In this document: in pieces, positions 1-7,579 of the stretch | Position numbering within the stretch: the stretch's first letter is position 1 | How the letters are laid out: each line of letters opens with the position of its first letter | NCBI GenBank assembly: GCA_021296055.1 | Contig: JAGWBE010000013.1 | Location: 1-23,654 of the forward strand | Length of the DNA stretch: 23,654 nucleotides | Direction of reading: 5' to 3' | Source: Dehalococcoidia bacterium | Lineage (GTDB): Bacteria; Chloroflexota; Dehalococcoidia; Lucifugimonadales; Australimonadaceae | Made by a program: the position numbers and the translations under genes | The notes under the pieces: generated by a model | What the model was told of the DNA's origin: nothing | What the model saw: only the letters and a program-made list of their open reading frames with translations | Databases searched by the model: none

Positions 1-150
1 GCGCGCGCCAATGTGCCCGTCATCGTGCCGCCGCCCAAGCTCTGCACCGACAACGGCGCGATGATCGCGGGCGCCGCCTTCTTCCGCCTCCAGCGCGCCG
101 CCCCGTCGCCTGACAACCTGGATGCCGTGCCCAACCTGGTGATGGCGTGA
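1..150 (+). CDS. tsaD: tRNA N6-adenosine threonylcarbamoyltransferase TsaD, C-terminal end (5' partial)
   Basis: Open from the window edge and closed by TGA at 148-150, leaving the last 49 residues. The segment carries PPKLCTDNGAMIAGA (about residues 11-25 of the fragment), the conserved C-terminal metal and substrate-site block of the Kae1/TsaD family, whose CTDN(A/G)AMIA signature is very characteristic. TsaD works with TsaB and TsaE to move the threonylcarbamoyl group onto A37 of ANN-decoding tRNAs in the cytoplasm. The next gene starts with a GTG that overlaps this stop codon (GTGA), so the two are probably co-transcribed and translationally coupled. The N-terminal ASKHA part lies outside the window. 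Identification rests on this short but diagnostic stretch. Confidence 0.9.
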   Translation, partial: ARANVPVIVPPPKLCTDNGAMIAGAAFFRLQRAAPSPDNLDAVPNLVMA

Positions 151-806
151 GCCCCGAATCGGGCGGCGCGACGGCCTATCTCGGCAGGGTGGTGGCCGTC
201 GGCAGGACGGTGGCTGGGGGCAACGCTGCGCTCTACCGCGTCTCCAGCCGCTCCTTCCCCAACCGCCGTGCCGTGGAGGCGGACGGCGCAATCGCCATCG
301 TCCCGCGCGAGGGCCCTCAGGACGACCCGACACGCAATCCCTACGTGTCTTACAACTCCGTCAGAATCGCCGGGCGGTGGGCGGTGGCGGCTAACGGCAC
401 CCACTGCGACCCCATCGCGGAGAAGCTCACCGGCGGCGCACCCCCCAAGGACGCGCTAGGGCTAACTCTGCTTACGATGGACTACGAACGCGACCACTTG
501 AGCACTCCGCGCATCGCGGCGGTCGTCCCGTCCGAGGGGGAGGAGGCGTGGCTGGGCATAGTGCGCGCCGACGGACTACAAGTGCAGGCCGTCCGCCTTG
601 AGGCGGGCGCCGCCGTCTACGTTGCGACCTACGAGGCGAGCAGCGTGACGCCGTCGCAGCACAGCGACTTCGACGCGGCGGACGCGGACGAGGCGGCGCG
701 GTTCGCCATCGAGGGCGGCGCGTTCGCTGCTATGACGCACCCGGTTGCGAGCGCCGCCGCGCTCGCCGGGTCGGGCGGGTTTGCGCTGGGGACGGCGCTG
801 GCGTAG
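147..806 (+). CDS. purO: IMP cyclohydrolase, archaeal PurO type
   Basis: A 219-residue protein starting at GTG 147, overlapping the tsaD stop by four bases. It matches the PurO family over its whole length: YLGRVVAVGR (11-20), YRVSSRSFPNR (30-40), NPYVSYN (64-70), NGTHCDPIAEKL (83-94), MDYERDHLSTPRIAAVV (111-127) and the C-terminal GGAFAAMTHPVAS block. PurO closes the ring of FAICAR to give IMP, the last step of de novo purine synthesis. In most bacteria the C-terminal half of PurH or the N-terminal half of a bifunctional enzyme does this step. PurO was defined in archaea and is patchy in bacteria, so its presence here is a lineage marker or a transfer. Length is close to the roughly 200-residue archaeal enzymes. 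Family assignment is from recalled conserved blocks. The gene ends 74 bases before the convergent cvpA. Confidence 0.88.
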   Translation: MSPESGGATAYLGRVVAVGRTVAGGNAALYRVSSRSFPNRRAVEADGAIAIVPREGPQDDPTRNPYVSYNSVRIAGRWAVAANGTHCDPIAEKLTGGAPPKDALGLTLLTMDYERDHLSTPRIAAVVPSEGEEAWLGIVRADGLQVQAVRLEAGAAVYVATYEASSVTPSQHSDFDAADADEAARFAIEGGAFAAMTHPVASAAALAGSGGFALGTALA

Positions 807-834
807 GCGCTCCGCCGCTTCCGCAGCGTCCCAG

Positions 835-864
835 GTTCGCCCTGAGGGTAATCGAAGGGCGAAC
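835..864. repeat. Inverted repeat GTTCGCCCT...AGGGCGAAC between convergent genes
   Basis: A perfect 9-base stem, GTTCGCCCT (835-843) with AGGGCGAAC (856-864), closes a 12-base loop that reads GAGGGTAATCGA. It fills the 73-base spacer between purO (+) and cvpA (-), so it could end transcription from both sides, although no T-run follows on either strand. Its layout resembles the dispersed CCCTGAG...CGAAGGG palindromes seen in many high-G+C genomes, and a diverged relative lies at 3206-3239. Confidence 0.7.
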
Positions 865-879
865 GCAGCCCGCGCCCCC

Positions 880-1413
880 TCACCCCTCTCCCGTCTCTTT
901 CTGCACCAGCTCCGTCGTCTTGTCGAGCAGGTCCTTGATGTCGTCGAACTCTACGGGGAGGAGGGCGCGGAAGAAGGAGGTCGCCTCGAGGAGCGGCGCC
1001 GCCAAGGTGGAATCGGCCACCGCGTCTTGTATCGACTCCGACGGGAGGATGCCCAGCAACGTAACGAACGTTACGGTGGAGATGACGCCCACGATCAGGC
1101 CTAGCGCCAGCCCTCCGAGCCGGTCTACCCAGCCGAGCAGCAGCAGGCTCATGCTCTTCTTCAGCAGATTGCCCGCTACCCACGCGCCGACCATGACGGC
1201 GACGAAGAGCACGATGAAGGCGAGGGTTCGTTGCTGGCTCTCGTTGTCGAGGAAAGTGAAGACGGGCGCAAAGGAGCCGTAGGCGCGGCTGGCGATGATG
1301 GCCGCCAAGACGGCGCCGATCAACATTGCGGCCCAGCGGACGACGCCGGTGCGCACGCCCATGATGGCCGACCCCGTGAGGCCGGTGAGGATGACGATGT
1401 CCACCCAGTTCAT
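880..1413 (-). CDS. cvpA: CvpA family membrane protein
   Basis: A 177-residue integral membrane protein starting at ATG 1413. An AGAGG-type ribosome site lies about four bases upstream. It opens with MNWVDIVIL, typical of CvpA, and shows four hydrophobic segments at about residues 5-25, 28-46, 62-85 and 97-122. The basic/amphipathic KKSMSLLLLGWVDRLGGLALG stretch (split around residues 85-105) is the family's best-conserved region. CvpA was named from colicin V production in E. coli; its molecular role is still uncertain, with links to envelope homeostasis. The tail after about residue 130 is polar and ends in a charged cytoplasmic segment. It follows thiS on the same strand after 84 bases, with a hairpin between them, so it may be a separate unit or a read-through gene of the thiamine operon. 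Confidence 0.85.
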   Translation of the reverse strand: MNWVDIVILTGLTGSAIMGVRTGVVRWAAMLIGAVLAAIIASRAYGSFAPVFTFLDNESQQRTLAFIVLFVAVMVGAWVAGNLLKKSMSLLLLGWVDRLGGLALGLIVGVISTVTFVTLLGILPSESIQDAVADSTLAAPLLEATSFFRALLPVEFDDIKDLLDKTTELVQKETGEG

Positions 1414-1479
1414 TGCGCCTCTAATGCCCTCCGTCGTGCTGCCGCCGCAACTATGCCAGCGCAGGCGGTGTAAGGGAAT

Positions 1480-1504
1480 GGGCTAGCGGGGCGGAGGCTA
1501 GCCC
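1480..1504 (-). terminator. Hairpin at the 3' end of thiS, possible terminator
   Basis: GGGCTAGC (1480-1487) pairs perfectly with GCTAGCCC (1497-1504) around a nine-base loop. The hairpin overlaps the thiS stop codon on the minus strand and is followed there by ATTCCCTTACACC, which is not a real U-run. It could be an imperfect terminator, or an mRNA-end stabiliser between thiS and cvpA. Confidence 0.4.
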
Positions 1505-1701
1505 CCGCCTACGGGGCGGACAATCTCCACGTGGTCGCCGTCCTCCAACCGCACGCGGTCGAACGCGCCGCGCTCCAGCACCTCTCCGTTGCGCGCTACG
1601 GCGATGTAGCGCCGGTCGAAGCCCAGGGACGCCAGGTAGGCGCTTACGCTCAGGGGAGCGTCCAGAGCGCGCGGCTCGCCGTTGATAGTCAGGCGTATCA
1701 C
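1498..1701 (-). CDS. thiS: Sulfur carrier protein ThiS
   Basis: A 67-residue ubiquitin-fold protein ending in the diagnostic GGG, whose terminal glycine is adenylated and converted to the thiocarboxylate that donates sulfur to the thiazole ring. I chose GTG 1701 rather than the upstream ATG 1728. It overlaps the thiE stop as GTGA, has a GGGGA ribosome site about six bases upstream, and gives the normal ThiS length starting (M)IRLTINGE. The core reads IAVARNGEVLERGAF and LEDGDHVEIVRPVGGG, the standard ThiS/MoaD-like strand and tail. It is the last gene of thiG-thiE-thiS. The adenylating enzyme ThiF and the ThiO/ThiH partner that supplies the imine are not in the window. Confidence 0.93.
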   Translation of the reverse strand: MIRLTINGEPRALDAPLSVSAYLASLGFDRRYIAVARNGEVLERGAFDRVRLEDGDHVEIVRPVGGG

Positions 1702-2354
1702 GCCGTTTCCCCAGGGCGCGAACCCCACGCCGCATCCAACGCCTCCCGCAGCGCAAGCGCCGCTTGGCCTGGGTCGGCGGCGGCGAGAACGGCGCGGATC
1801 ACCGCCGCGCCGCTAGCGCCCGCCTCGACGGCCTCTCCGACGTTGGCCGCCGTGACGCCGCCGACGGCCAACACGGGCGCGTTCACCGTGTCCGCAACGG
1901 CGCGCACCAGGCCCGCGCCCGCAGGGGGCTCGCCGGGGTGCGTGAGGGTGGCGAACATCGCGCCCGCCTGGATGAGGCGCGCCCCGTCCGCCTCCGCCTG
2001 GCGCGCGGTCTCCACGTCGTGGACGGAGCGCCCGATCAGCAGGCCCGGGCGTTGCTGGCGGACGGCGGCGACGGGGCGGGACGCCTCGCCGAGATGGACG
2101 CCGTCGGCGTGGACGGCCTCGGCGATGGAGGCGCTGTCGTTGATGAACAGGAGCGCGCGCCCCTTGGTGAGGTCGCGCAGGCGGCGAGCGAGGGAGAATT
2201 GCTCGGCGTCGGGTAGGTCTTTCTCGCGCATCTGCACGATGTCCACCACGCCGGTGGCGAGCGCCGCGTCGAGCGCTTCGAGCAGCGGGCCGACGCCCCC
2301 CGCCGCGTCGCGGTTCGTGACCACCGACAGGATGGGCGGGCGCAGCGTGGTCAC
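1698..2354 (-). CDS. thiE: Thiamine-phosphate synthase ThiE
   Basis: A 218-residue TIM-barrel enzyme that joins hydroxymethylpyrimidine diphosphate to the thiazole phosphate to make thiamine phosphate. Conserved blocks are all present: VDIVQMREKDLP (about 37-48) for diphosphate binding, LFINDSASIAEAVHADGVHLGE, IGRSVHD, LIQAGAMFATLTHPG, VLAVGGVTAANVGEAVEAGASGAAVIRAV. The family usually has RxKD (here MREKD), FIINDR and VGxSxH, so the active site looks complete, with small changes such as FINDS for the common FINDR. The start is GTG 2354, which overlaps the thiG stop (GTGA). The end overlaps the thiS start in the same way, so the three genes should be translated from one mRNA. Confidence 0.94.
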   Translation of the reverse strand: MTTLRPPILSVVTNRDAAGGVGPLLEALDAALATGVVDIVQMREKDLPDAEQFSLARRLRDLTKGRALLFINDSASIAEAVHADGVHLGEASRPVAAVRQQRPGLLIGRSVHDVETARQAEADGARLIQAGAMFATLTHPGEPPAGAGLVRAVADTVNAPVLAVGGVTAANVGEAVEAGASGAAVIRAVLAAADPGQAALALREALDAAWGSRPGETA

Positions 2355-3133
2355 GTGGAGGAGATAACCCCGGCCAGAGGGCTGCTGGGTTGGGCGTACT
2401 CTTGGCGCGCGATGCGTCCGGCCAGATGCGCTTTGCGCCCCGCCTCAACGCCTTGGCGGAAGGCGTCGGCCATGAGCGCCGGGTCTTTGGCGCGGGCGAT
2501 GGCGGTGTTAACCAGCACGGCGCCGGCGCCCATCTCCATCGCCTGCGCCGCGTCGGACGGCACAGCGAGGCCCGCGTCCACGATCACCGGCACGGACGCT
2601 TGCTCGATGATGATGCCGATCTCTTCCGCCGTGTGGATGCCCTGGCCGGAGCCGATGGCGGAGCCGAGGGGCATCACCGCCGCGCAGCCCGCCTCCTCCA
2701 ACCGGCGGGCGAGCACCGGGTCGGCGTGGATGTAGGGCAGCACGGTGAATCCCTCGGCCACCAGCGCCTTGGCCGCCTCCAGCGTCCCCACCGGATCGGG
2801 CAGCAGGTACTTGGCCTCCGGCTGCACTTCCAGTTTGATCAGGTTGGGCAAGCCCATAGAGCGGGCGAGGCGGGCGGTCATCAGCGCCTCTTCGACCGTG
2901 CGGCAGCCGGCGGTGTTGGGGAGGATGGTGTAGCGCGCCGGGTCTACGTCGTCGAGGATGGAGCGCTCGGCCGGGTTGTCCAGGTCAAGGCGGCGGACGG
3001 CGACGGTGACCATCTGCGCGCCGGAGGCGTCGAGCGAGGCGCGCAACTCCTCCGCGCTGCGGTGGCGGCCGGTGCCGATGATAAGGCGCGATGTGAAGGA
3101 GAATCCGCCGATGTTGAGCGGCGCGTCTTGCAT
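2351..3133 (-). CDS. thiG: Thiazole synthase ThiG
   Basis: A 260-residue (beta/alpha)8 enzyme that builds thiazole phosphate from deoxyxylulose 5-phosphate, dehydroglycine and the ThiS thiocarboxylate. The Schiff-base lysine is K100 in LPNLIKLEV. Other family blocks are LIIGTGRH (18-24), ILPNTAGCRTVEEA (70-83), VMPLGSAIGSGQGI and VPVIVDAGLAVPSDAAQAME, which hold the phosphate-binding loops. ATG 3133 is preceded by a GAGGAGG ribosome site. A promoter (3165-3192) puts the mRNA start about 25 bases upstream, too short for a TPP riboswitch, and I see no THI-box in the spacer. It heads the thiG-thiE-thiS unit, so synthesis of the ring, its sulfur carrier and the coupling enzyme are produced together. 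Confidence 0.95.
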   Translation of the reverse strand: MQDAPLNIGGFSFTSRLIIGTGRHRSAEELRASLDASGAQMVTVAVRRLDLDNPAERSILDDVDPARYTILPNTAGCRTVEEALMTARLARSMGLPNLIKLEVQPEAKYLLPDPVGTLEAAKALVAEGFTVLPYIHADPVLARRLEEAGCAAVMPLGSAIGSGQGIHTAEEIGIIIEQASVPVIVDAGLAVPSDAAQAMEMGAGAVLVNTAIARAKDPALMADAFRQGVEAGRKAHLAGRIARQEYAQPSSPLAGVISST

Positions 3134-3164
3134 TGCCTCCTCGACGAACGGAACGCTGCCTAGC

Positions 3165-3192
3165 AGTGTAGCACCGGGGCGCGAGCGGTCAA
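3165..3192 (-). promoter_or_regulatory. Predicted sigma70 promoter of the thiGES operon
   Basis: On the minus strand, TTGACC (3192-3187) is followed after 16 bases by TACACT (3170-3165). A TGC just upstream makes the latter an extended -10 box. The start of transcription is expected near 3158, about 25 bases before thiG. Confidence 0.65.
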
Positions 3193-3205
3193 ACGAGCGT
3201 CTTCC

Positions 3206-3239
3206 CCGTTCGCCCTTCGAGCTCCCTTAAGGCGAACGG
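3206..3239. repeat. Inverted repeat CCGTTCGCC...GGCGAACGG between divergent genes
   Basis: CCGTTCGCC (3206-3214) pairs with GGCGAACGG (3231-3239). The stem can extend by two pairs past a bulged C. It shares the GTTCGCC arm and the CTTCGA core with the repeat at 835-864 and looks like a decayed member of that family. It lies upstream of the thiG promoter and of the lhr promoter, so it is not a terminator for a neighbouring gene. Confidence 0.6.
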
Positions 3240-3272
3240 AGGAGGCGTATGACAGGCGGGGCTAGGCGGCGC

Positions 3273-3281
3273 TGGTATGCT
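3273..3281 (+). promoter_or_regulatory. Extended -10 promoter of lhr, probably leaderless
   Basis: TGGTATGCT (3273-3281) fits the extended -10 form TGnTAnnnT. Only eight bases separate it from ATG 3290, so transcription should start at or within a base or two of the start codon. No well-spaced -35 is seen; ATGACA at 3249-3254 is 21 bases from the hexamer. Confidence 0.55.
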
Positions 3282-3289
3282 TGGGAGTT

Positions 3290-6200
3290 ATGGAGGCAGG
3301 GTTGTTCCATCCGGCGGTGGAGGCGTGGTTCGCGCGGCGCTTCGGTCAGCCTACGGAGGCGCAGGCGGCGGGTTGGCCCGCCATCGCGCAGGGCCGTCAC
3401 ACGCTGATCGCCGCGCCCACCGGGTCGGGCAAGACGCTGGCGGCGTTCCTGAACGCCGTGGACGGCCTCGCGCGCCAGGCGGCCACGGGCGAGTTGGCGG
3501 ACGGCGCGCAGGTGGTCTACGTCTCGCCGCTGAAGGCGCTAGCCAACGACGTACGCCACAACTTGCTGGAGCCGTTGGAGGAGATAGCGGAGACGGCGCG
3601 CGAGATGGGCCTCCCCTTCGCGGAGATACGGGCGGCGGTGCGGACGGGCGACACGCCGGCCAAGGAGCGCGCCCTCAACGCCAAGCGCCCGCCGCACATC
3701 CTCATCACCACGCCTGAGTCGCTCTTCATCCTGCTCACATCCGAGTCGGGACGGCGCGGGTTGACGGGCGTTCGCACGCTCATCCTCGACGAGTTGCACG
3801 CCGTCGCGCCGAACAAGCGGGGCGCGCATCTGTCCATCAGCGTCGAGCGCCTATGCCGCAACTCCAAGCATCCCATTACGCGCGTTGGCCTCTCCGCCAC
3901 GCAACGCCCCATCGAGGAGATGGCGCGTTTCCTGACGGGCGCCGGAGACGCGAACGGCGGCGGCCCGCCCGACTGCGCCATCGTGGACGTGGGACATCGC
4001 CGCGCGATGGACCTGGCTATCGAGTTGCCGGACGACGAGCTGGGACCGATAGCGACGCACGAGCAGTGGGCGCAAGCGCTGGACGCCATCGCCAAGCTGG
4101 TGGAGCAGCACCGGTCGACGTTGGTGTTCGTGAACACGCGGCGGTTGGTGGAGCGGGTCGCGCACCTCTTGTCCGAGCGCCTGGGCGAGGAGCGGGTGGC
4201 GGCGCACCATGGGTCGCTGTCGCGAGAGCGCCGCTTGGAGTCGGAGCGGCGGCTGCGGGAGGGAGAGGCGTCGGTGTGCGTGGCGACGGCGTCGCTGGAG
4301 TTGGGCATCGACATCGGCGAGGTTGACCTGGCGTGCCTGATCGGGTCGCCGCGCAACATCGGCACGGCGCTCCAGCGCGTCGGGCGCTCAGGGCACTTCC
4401 TGGGCGGCACGCCCAAGGGGCGCTTCTTCCCCCTCACGCGGGACGAACTGGTGGAGACGGTCGCGCTGATTCGGGCGATGAGGGCGGGCAAGCTGGACGC
4501 GCTGACGATTCCGCCGTGGCCGTTGGACGTGCTCGCGCAGCAGATCGTGGCGGCCACCGTCGGCGAGGAATGGTGGGGCGAGCGGGAGTTGTACGAGTTC
4601 GTGCGCCGCGCGCACCCCTACCGCGAGTTGCCCTACGAGCGCTACCAACAGGCGCTGGAGGTGCTGGTGGAGGGCGTGGCCGGGCGCTGGGGGCGCAACG
4701 GGGCGTACCTGTACCGCGACGGGGTGAACGGGCGCGTGAAGGCGCGGCGCGGCGGGCGCATCGCTGCTGTGACCAGCGGGGGCGCGATACCCGACACGGG
4801 CGACTATCTAGTGATGGCGGAGCCGGAGGGCGTGTACGTCGGCTCCGTCAACGAGGACTTCGCCATCGAGTCGGTGGCGGGCGACATCTTCTTGCTGGGC
4901 AACGCGCCGTGGCAGATACGGCGCGTCGAGGCTGGCGTGATGCGCGTGGCCGAGGCGCATGGCAAGGCGCCCACCATCCCCTTCTGGCTGGGCGAGGCGC
5001 CGGGGCGCACGCCCGAGCTGTCGGAGGAGGTGTCGGAGGTGCGGCGCGAGGTGGACGCGCGCCTCCACGCACCGGAGCGCGCCGCCGCGTGGCTGATGGA
5101 GCAGGGAGCGTCCCGCGAGGCGGCGGAGCAAGTGGTCGCCTACGTGGAGGAGGGCAAGCGGGTGCTTGGCCTCACGCCCACGCGGGAGCGCGTTATCGCC
5201 GAGCGCTTCTTCGATGAGGCGGGCGGGATGCAGTTGGTGATTCACTCGCCGTGGGGCAGCCGCGTTAACCGCGCGTGGGGGTTGGCGCTGCGCAAGCGGC
5301 TGTGCCGCACGTTCGACTTCGAGCTCCAGGCCGCCGCCACCGACGACGGGATTAACATCTCGCTTGGCCCGCAACACTCTTTCCCCGCCGAAGAGGTGTT
5401 TGGCTACGTCAAAGCGCAGACGGCGGAGCCGCTGCTAACGCAGGCGGTGTTCCAATCGCCCGTGTTCGGGACGCGCTGGCGCTGGACGGCCTCCCGCGCG
5501 TTGGCCTTGCTGCGCCAGGTAGGCGGCAAGCGCATTCCCACGCCCATCCAGCGCATGCGCTCCGACGATCTGCTCGCCGCCGTCTTCCCTGCCCAGGCCG
5601 CCTGCCAAGACAACCGTCTCGCCGGGGAGGACATCGAGCCGCCCGACCACCCGCTGGTGTTCGAAACGCTGCGCGACTGCCTGACGGAGGCGCTCGACTT
5701 GGCCGGGCTGCAAGAGGCGCTGCGCGCCATCGAGAGCGGGCGCGTCGAGGTCTACGGCAAGGACACCGTGCAGCCGTCGGCCTTCTCCCACCAGATACTC
5801 AACGCTATGCCCTATGCCTTCCTCGACGACGCGCCGTTGGAGGAGCGTCGCGCCCGCGCCGTCACCCTCCGCCGCGCTTTGCCCGAGGACGCCCGCGACC
5901 TGGGCGCGCTCGACCAGGAGGCCGTCGCCGCCGAATCGACCGCTGCGTGGCCCGCGCCCCGCGACGCCGACGACCTCCACGACGCGCTTCTCACCCTCGC
6001 CCTGTTGCCTGACGACGACATCAACGAGCGCGCCGACGACCCCGCCCAGTGGCGCGAGTGGCTCGGCGAGCTGGGGCGGGCGGGACGCGCTATGCGCTTG
6101 CGCGCGGGCGGCAAGGAGTTCCGGCTGGCGACGGAGCGCTCGGCGCTCGTGGCCTCGGCCTATCCGGACGGCGAGCTGTCCGGCGCAGTGTGGGGCAACG

Positions 6201-7567
6201 GCTCGCCGCACGAGCAAGATGTGGCGATTGCCGACGTCGTGCGGGGCCGCGTGGAGTGCACGGGGCCGTTCACCATTGCCGAATTGGCCGACCGCCTGGC
6301 GCTCAGCGAACACGCGGCGCGTGCGGCGGCGGCGCGCTTGGAGAGCGAGGGTGTGGTGCTGCGCGGGCGCTACCGCCAAGGCGCCATCGACGCGGGCGTG
6401 GACGAGTACTGTGATCGGCGCATCCTCGCGCGCATCCACCGCGCCACCATCGGACGCCTCCGCAGCGAGATCGAGCCTGTGCCCGCTGCGTCCTACTTGC
6501 GCTTCCTGTTGGAGTGGCAGCACGCAACGCCGAGCAGCCGCTTGAGCGGCGAGGCGGGGCTGATGGAGGTAGTGGAGCAGCTTCAGGGTTTCGAGGCGGC
6601 GGCGCAGGCGTGGGAAAGCGCAATCTTGCCCGCGCGCGTCCGCGGCTACGCGCCCTCGATGCTCGACCAGTTCTTCTTCAACGGCGAGGCGGTCTGGGGG
6701 AGGTTCGCGCGCCGCGCTGCGGCGCCATCCGGCGGCATCTCGCGCAACAGTCCCGTGTCGCTGGCGCTGCGCCAGGACACGCCGTGGCTGCTGGACGCGC
6801 TACCGGAGAACGCGCCGCCCCCGGGCGCAGCCGCCGAGGTGTACGACTATCTGCAGCGGCGCGGCGCCTCCTTCCTGCCCGACATCGTGGCCGGAGTGCG
6901 CCGCCTGCCCAGCGACGTCGAGGATGCCTTGTGGCAACTAGTGGCGGCGGGGCGCGTAACCGCCGATGGATTCGGCGCGCTGCGCGGCCTCATCTCGGGC
7001 GCCGCGCGCCGCGCCGCCGCGCCCTCTAGGCGCTCGCGCTTCGCCAAGCGCCCGCGCCTGCGCTCCCACCAGAGCCGCTGGACGCTCCTCCACGCCGATG
7101 GTCAGCCCCTCCCTCTCGCTCTAGGCAACGGCCTGGGCGGGAACGGCGCGTCGGCGCGCACGATCGAGGAGGAGACGGTGGACGCGCGGGCGGCGCAGTT
7201 GCTGCGACGCTACGGCGTGGTATGCCGCGAGGCGCTCGCGCGCGAGCAGATGGCGCCGCCATGGCGCATGCTGCTGCGCTCATTCCGCCGCGCCGAGGCA
7301 AGGGGGGAGATACGGGGCGGGCGCTTCGTCGCAGGGTTCGTCGGCGAGCAGTTCGCGTTACCCGACGCCGTCGACACGCTGCGCACGGTACACAAGCGCC
7401 CGCTCGAGGGCGAGGCCGTGCGCCTCTCCGCCGCCGACCCGCTGAACCTAGTGGGCATTCTCACCCCCGGCGCGCGCGTGCCCGCTGCCCCAGGCAACGA
7501 GGTCGTCTATCGCGACGGCGCGCCGGTGGAGGCAGCGGCGCCGGCGGAAGTGGGGGCGGGGACGTAG
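3290..7567 (+). CDS. lhr: Long Lhr-type superfamily 2 DEAD/DEAH helicase
   Basis: A roughly 1425-residue ATP-dependent 3'-5' helicase of the large Lhr group, thought to act in DNA repair. From ATG 3290 the motifs run: Q-type PTEAQAAGWPAI (about 21-32), Walker A APTGSGKT with K48, Ia VSPLKALAND, Ib TTPESLF, II DELH (167-170), III GLSATQRP, IV STLVFVNTRR, V-VI SLELGIDIG and LQRVGRSGHFLGG. After the two RecA domains come the winged-helix and beta-barrel regions of the Lhr core (to about 850), then a long C-terminal extension as in E. coli Lhr and mycobacterial Lhr. An in-frame TTG at 3281 could add three residues; I prefer ATG because the promoter at 3273-3281 overlaps the TTG. The extension from about 850 to 1425 is rich in alanine and arginine and less recognisable. 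A HAD gene follows after 12 bases. Confidence 0.93.
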   Translation: MEAGLFHPAVEAWFARRFGQPTEAQAAGWPAIAQGRHTLIAAPTGSGKTLAAFLNAVDGLARQAATGELADGAQVVYVSPLKALANDVRHNLLEPLEEIAETAREMGLPFAEIRAAVRTGDTPAKERALNAKRPPHILITTPESLFILLTSESGRRGLTGVRTLILDELHAVAPNKRGAHLSISVERLCRNSKHPITRVGLSATQRPIEEMARFLTGAGDANGGGPPDCAIVDVGHRRAMDLAIELPDDELGPIATHEQWAQALDAIAKLVEQHRSTLVFVNTRRLVERVAHLLSERLGEERVAAHHGSLSRERRLESERRLREGEASVCVATASLELGIDIGEVDLACLIGSPRNIGTALQRVGRSGHFLGGTPKGRFFPLTRDELVETVALIRAMRAGKLDALTIPPWPLDVLAQQIVAATVGEEWWGERELYEFVRRAHPYRELPYERYQQALEVLVEGVAGRWGRNGAYLYRDGVNGRVKARRGGRIAAVTSGGAIPDTGDYLVMAEPEGVYVGSVNEDFAIESVAGDIFLLGNAPWQIRRVEAGVMRVAEAHGKAPTIPFWLGEAPGRTPELSEEVSEVRREVDARLHAPERAAAWLMEQGASREAAEQVVAYVEEGKRVLGLTPTRERVIAERFFDEAGGMQLVIHSPWGSRVNRAWGLALRKRLCRTFDFELQAAATDDGINISLGPQHSFPAEEVFGYVKAQTAEPLLTQAVFQSPVFGTRWRWTASRALALLRQVGGKRIPTPIQRMRSDDLLAAVFPAQAACQDNRLAGEDIEPPDHPLVFETLRDCLTEALDLAGLQEALRAIESGRVEVYGKDTVQPSAFSHQILNAMPYAFLDDAPLEERRARAVTLRRALPEDARDLGALDQEAVAAESTAAWPAPRDADDLHDALLTLALLPDDDINERADDPAQWREWLGELGRAGRAMRLRAGGKEFRLATERSALVASAYPDGELSGAVWGNGSPHEQDVAIADVVRGRVECTGPFTIAELADRLALSEHAARAAAARLESEGVVLRGRYRQGAIDAGVDEYCDRRILARIHRATIGRLRSEIEPVPAASYLRFLLEWQHATPSSRLSGEAGLMEVVEQLQGFEAAAQAWESAILPARVRGYAPSMLDQFFFNGEAVWGRFARRAAAPSGGISRNSPVSLALRQDTPWLLDALPENAPPPGAAAEVYDYLQRRGASFLPDIVAGVRRLPSDVEDALWQLVAAGRVTADGFGALRGLISGAARRAAAPSRRSRFAKRPRLRSHQSRWTLLHADGQPLPLALGNGLGGNGASARTIEEETVDARAAQLLRRYGVVCREALAREQMAPPWRMLLRSFRRAEARGEIRGGRFVAGFVGEQFALPDAVDTLRTVHKRPLEGEAVRLSAADPLNLVGILTPGARVPAAPGNEVVYRDGAPVEAAAPAEVGAGT

Positions 7568-7579
7568 AGACGCGCGGGG

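Noticed and set aside
1699..1728. thiS starting at ATG 1728
   Set aside because: It would overlap thiE by about 30 bases and add nine non-conserved residues. GTG 1701 gives the standard length and the GTGA junction seen in the other thi genes.
3134..3289. TPP riboswitch upstream of thiG
   Set aside because: No THI-box sequences are visible, and the predicted leader is only about 25 bases. Regulation by TPP in this way is not supported.
5435..6523. A 362-codon minus-strand frame inside lhr
   Set aside because: High-G+C shadow of lhr with biased composition and no recognisable motif.
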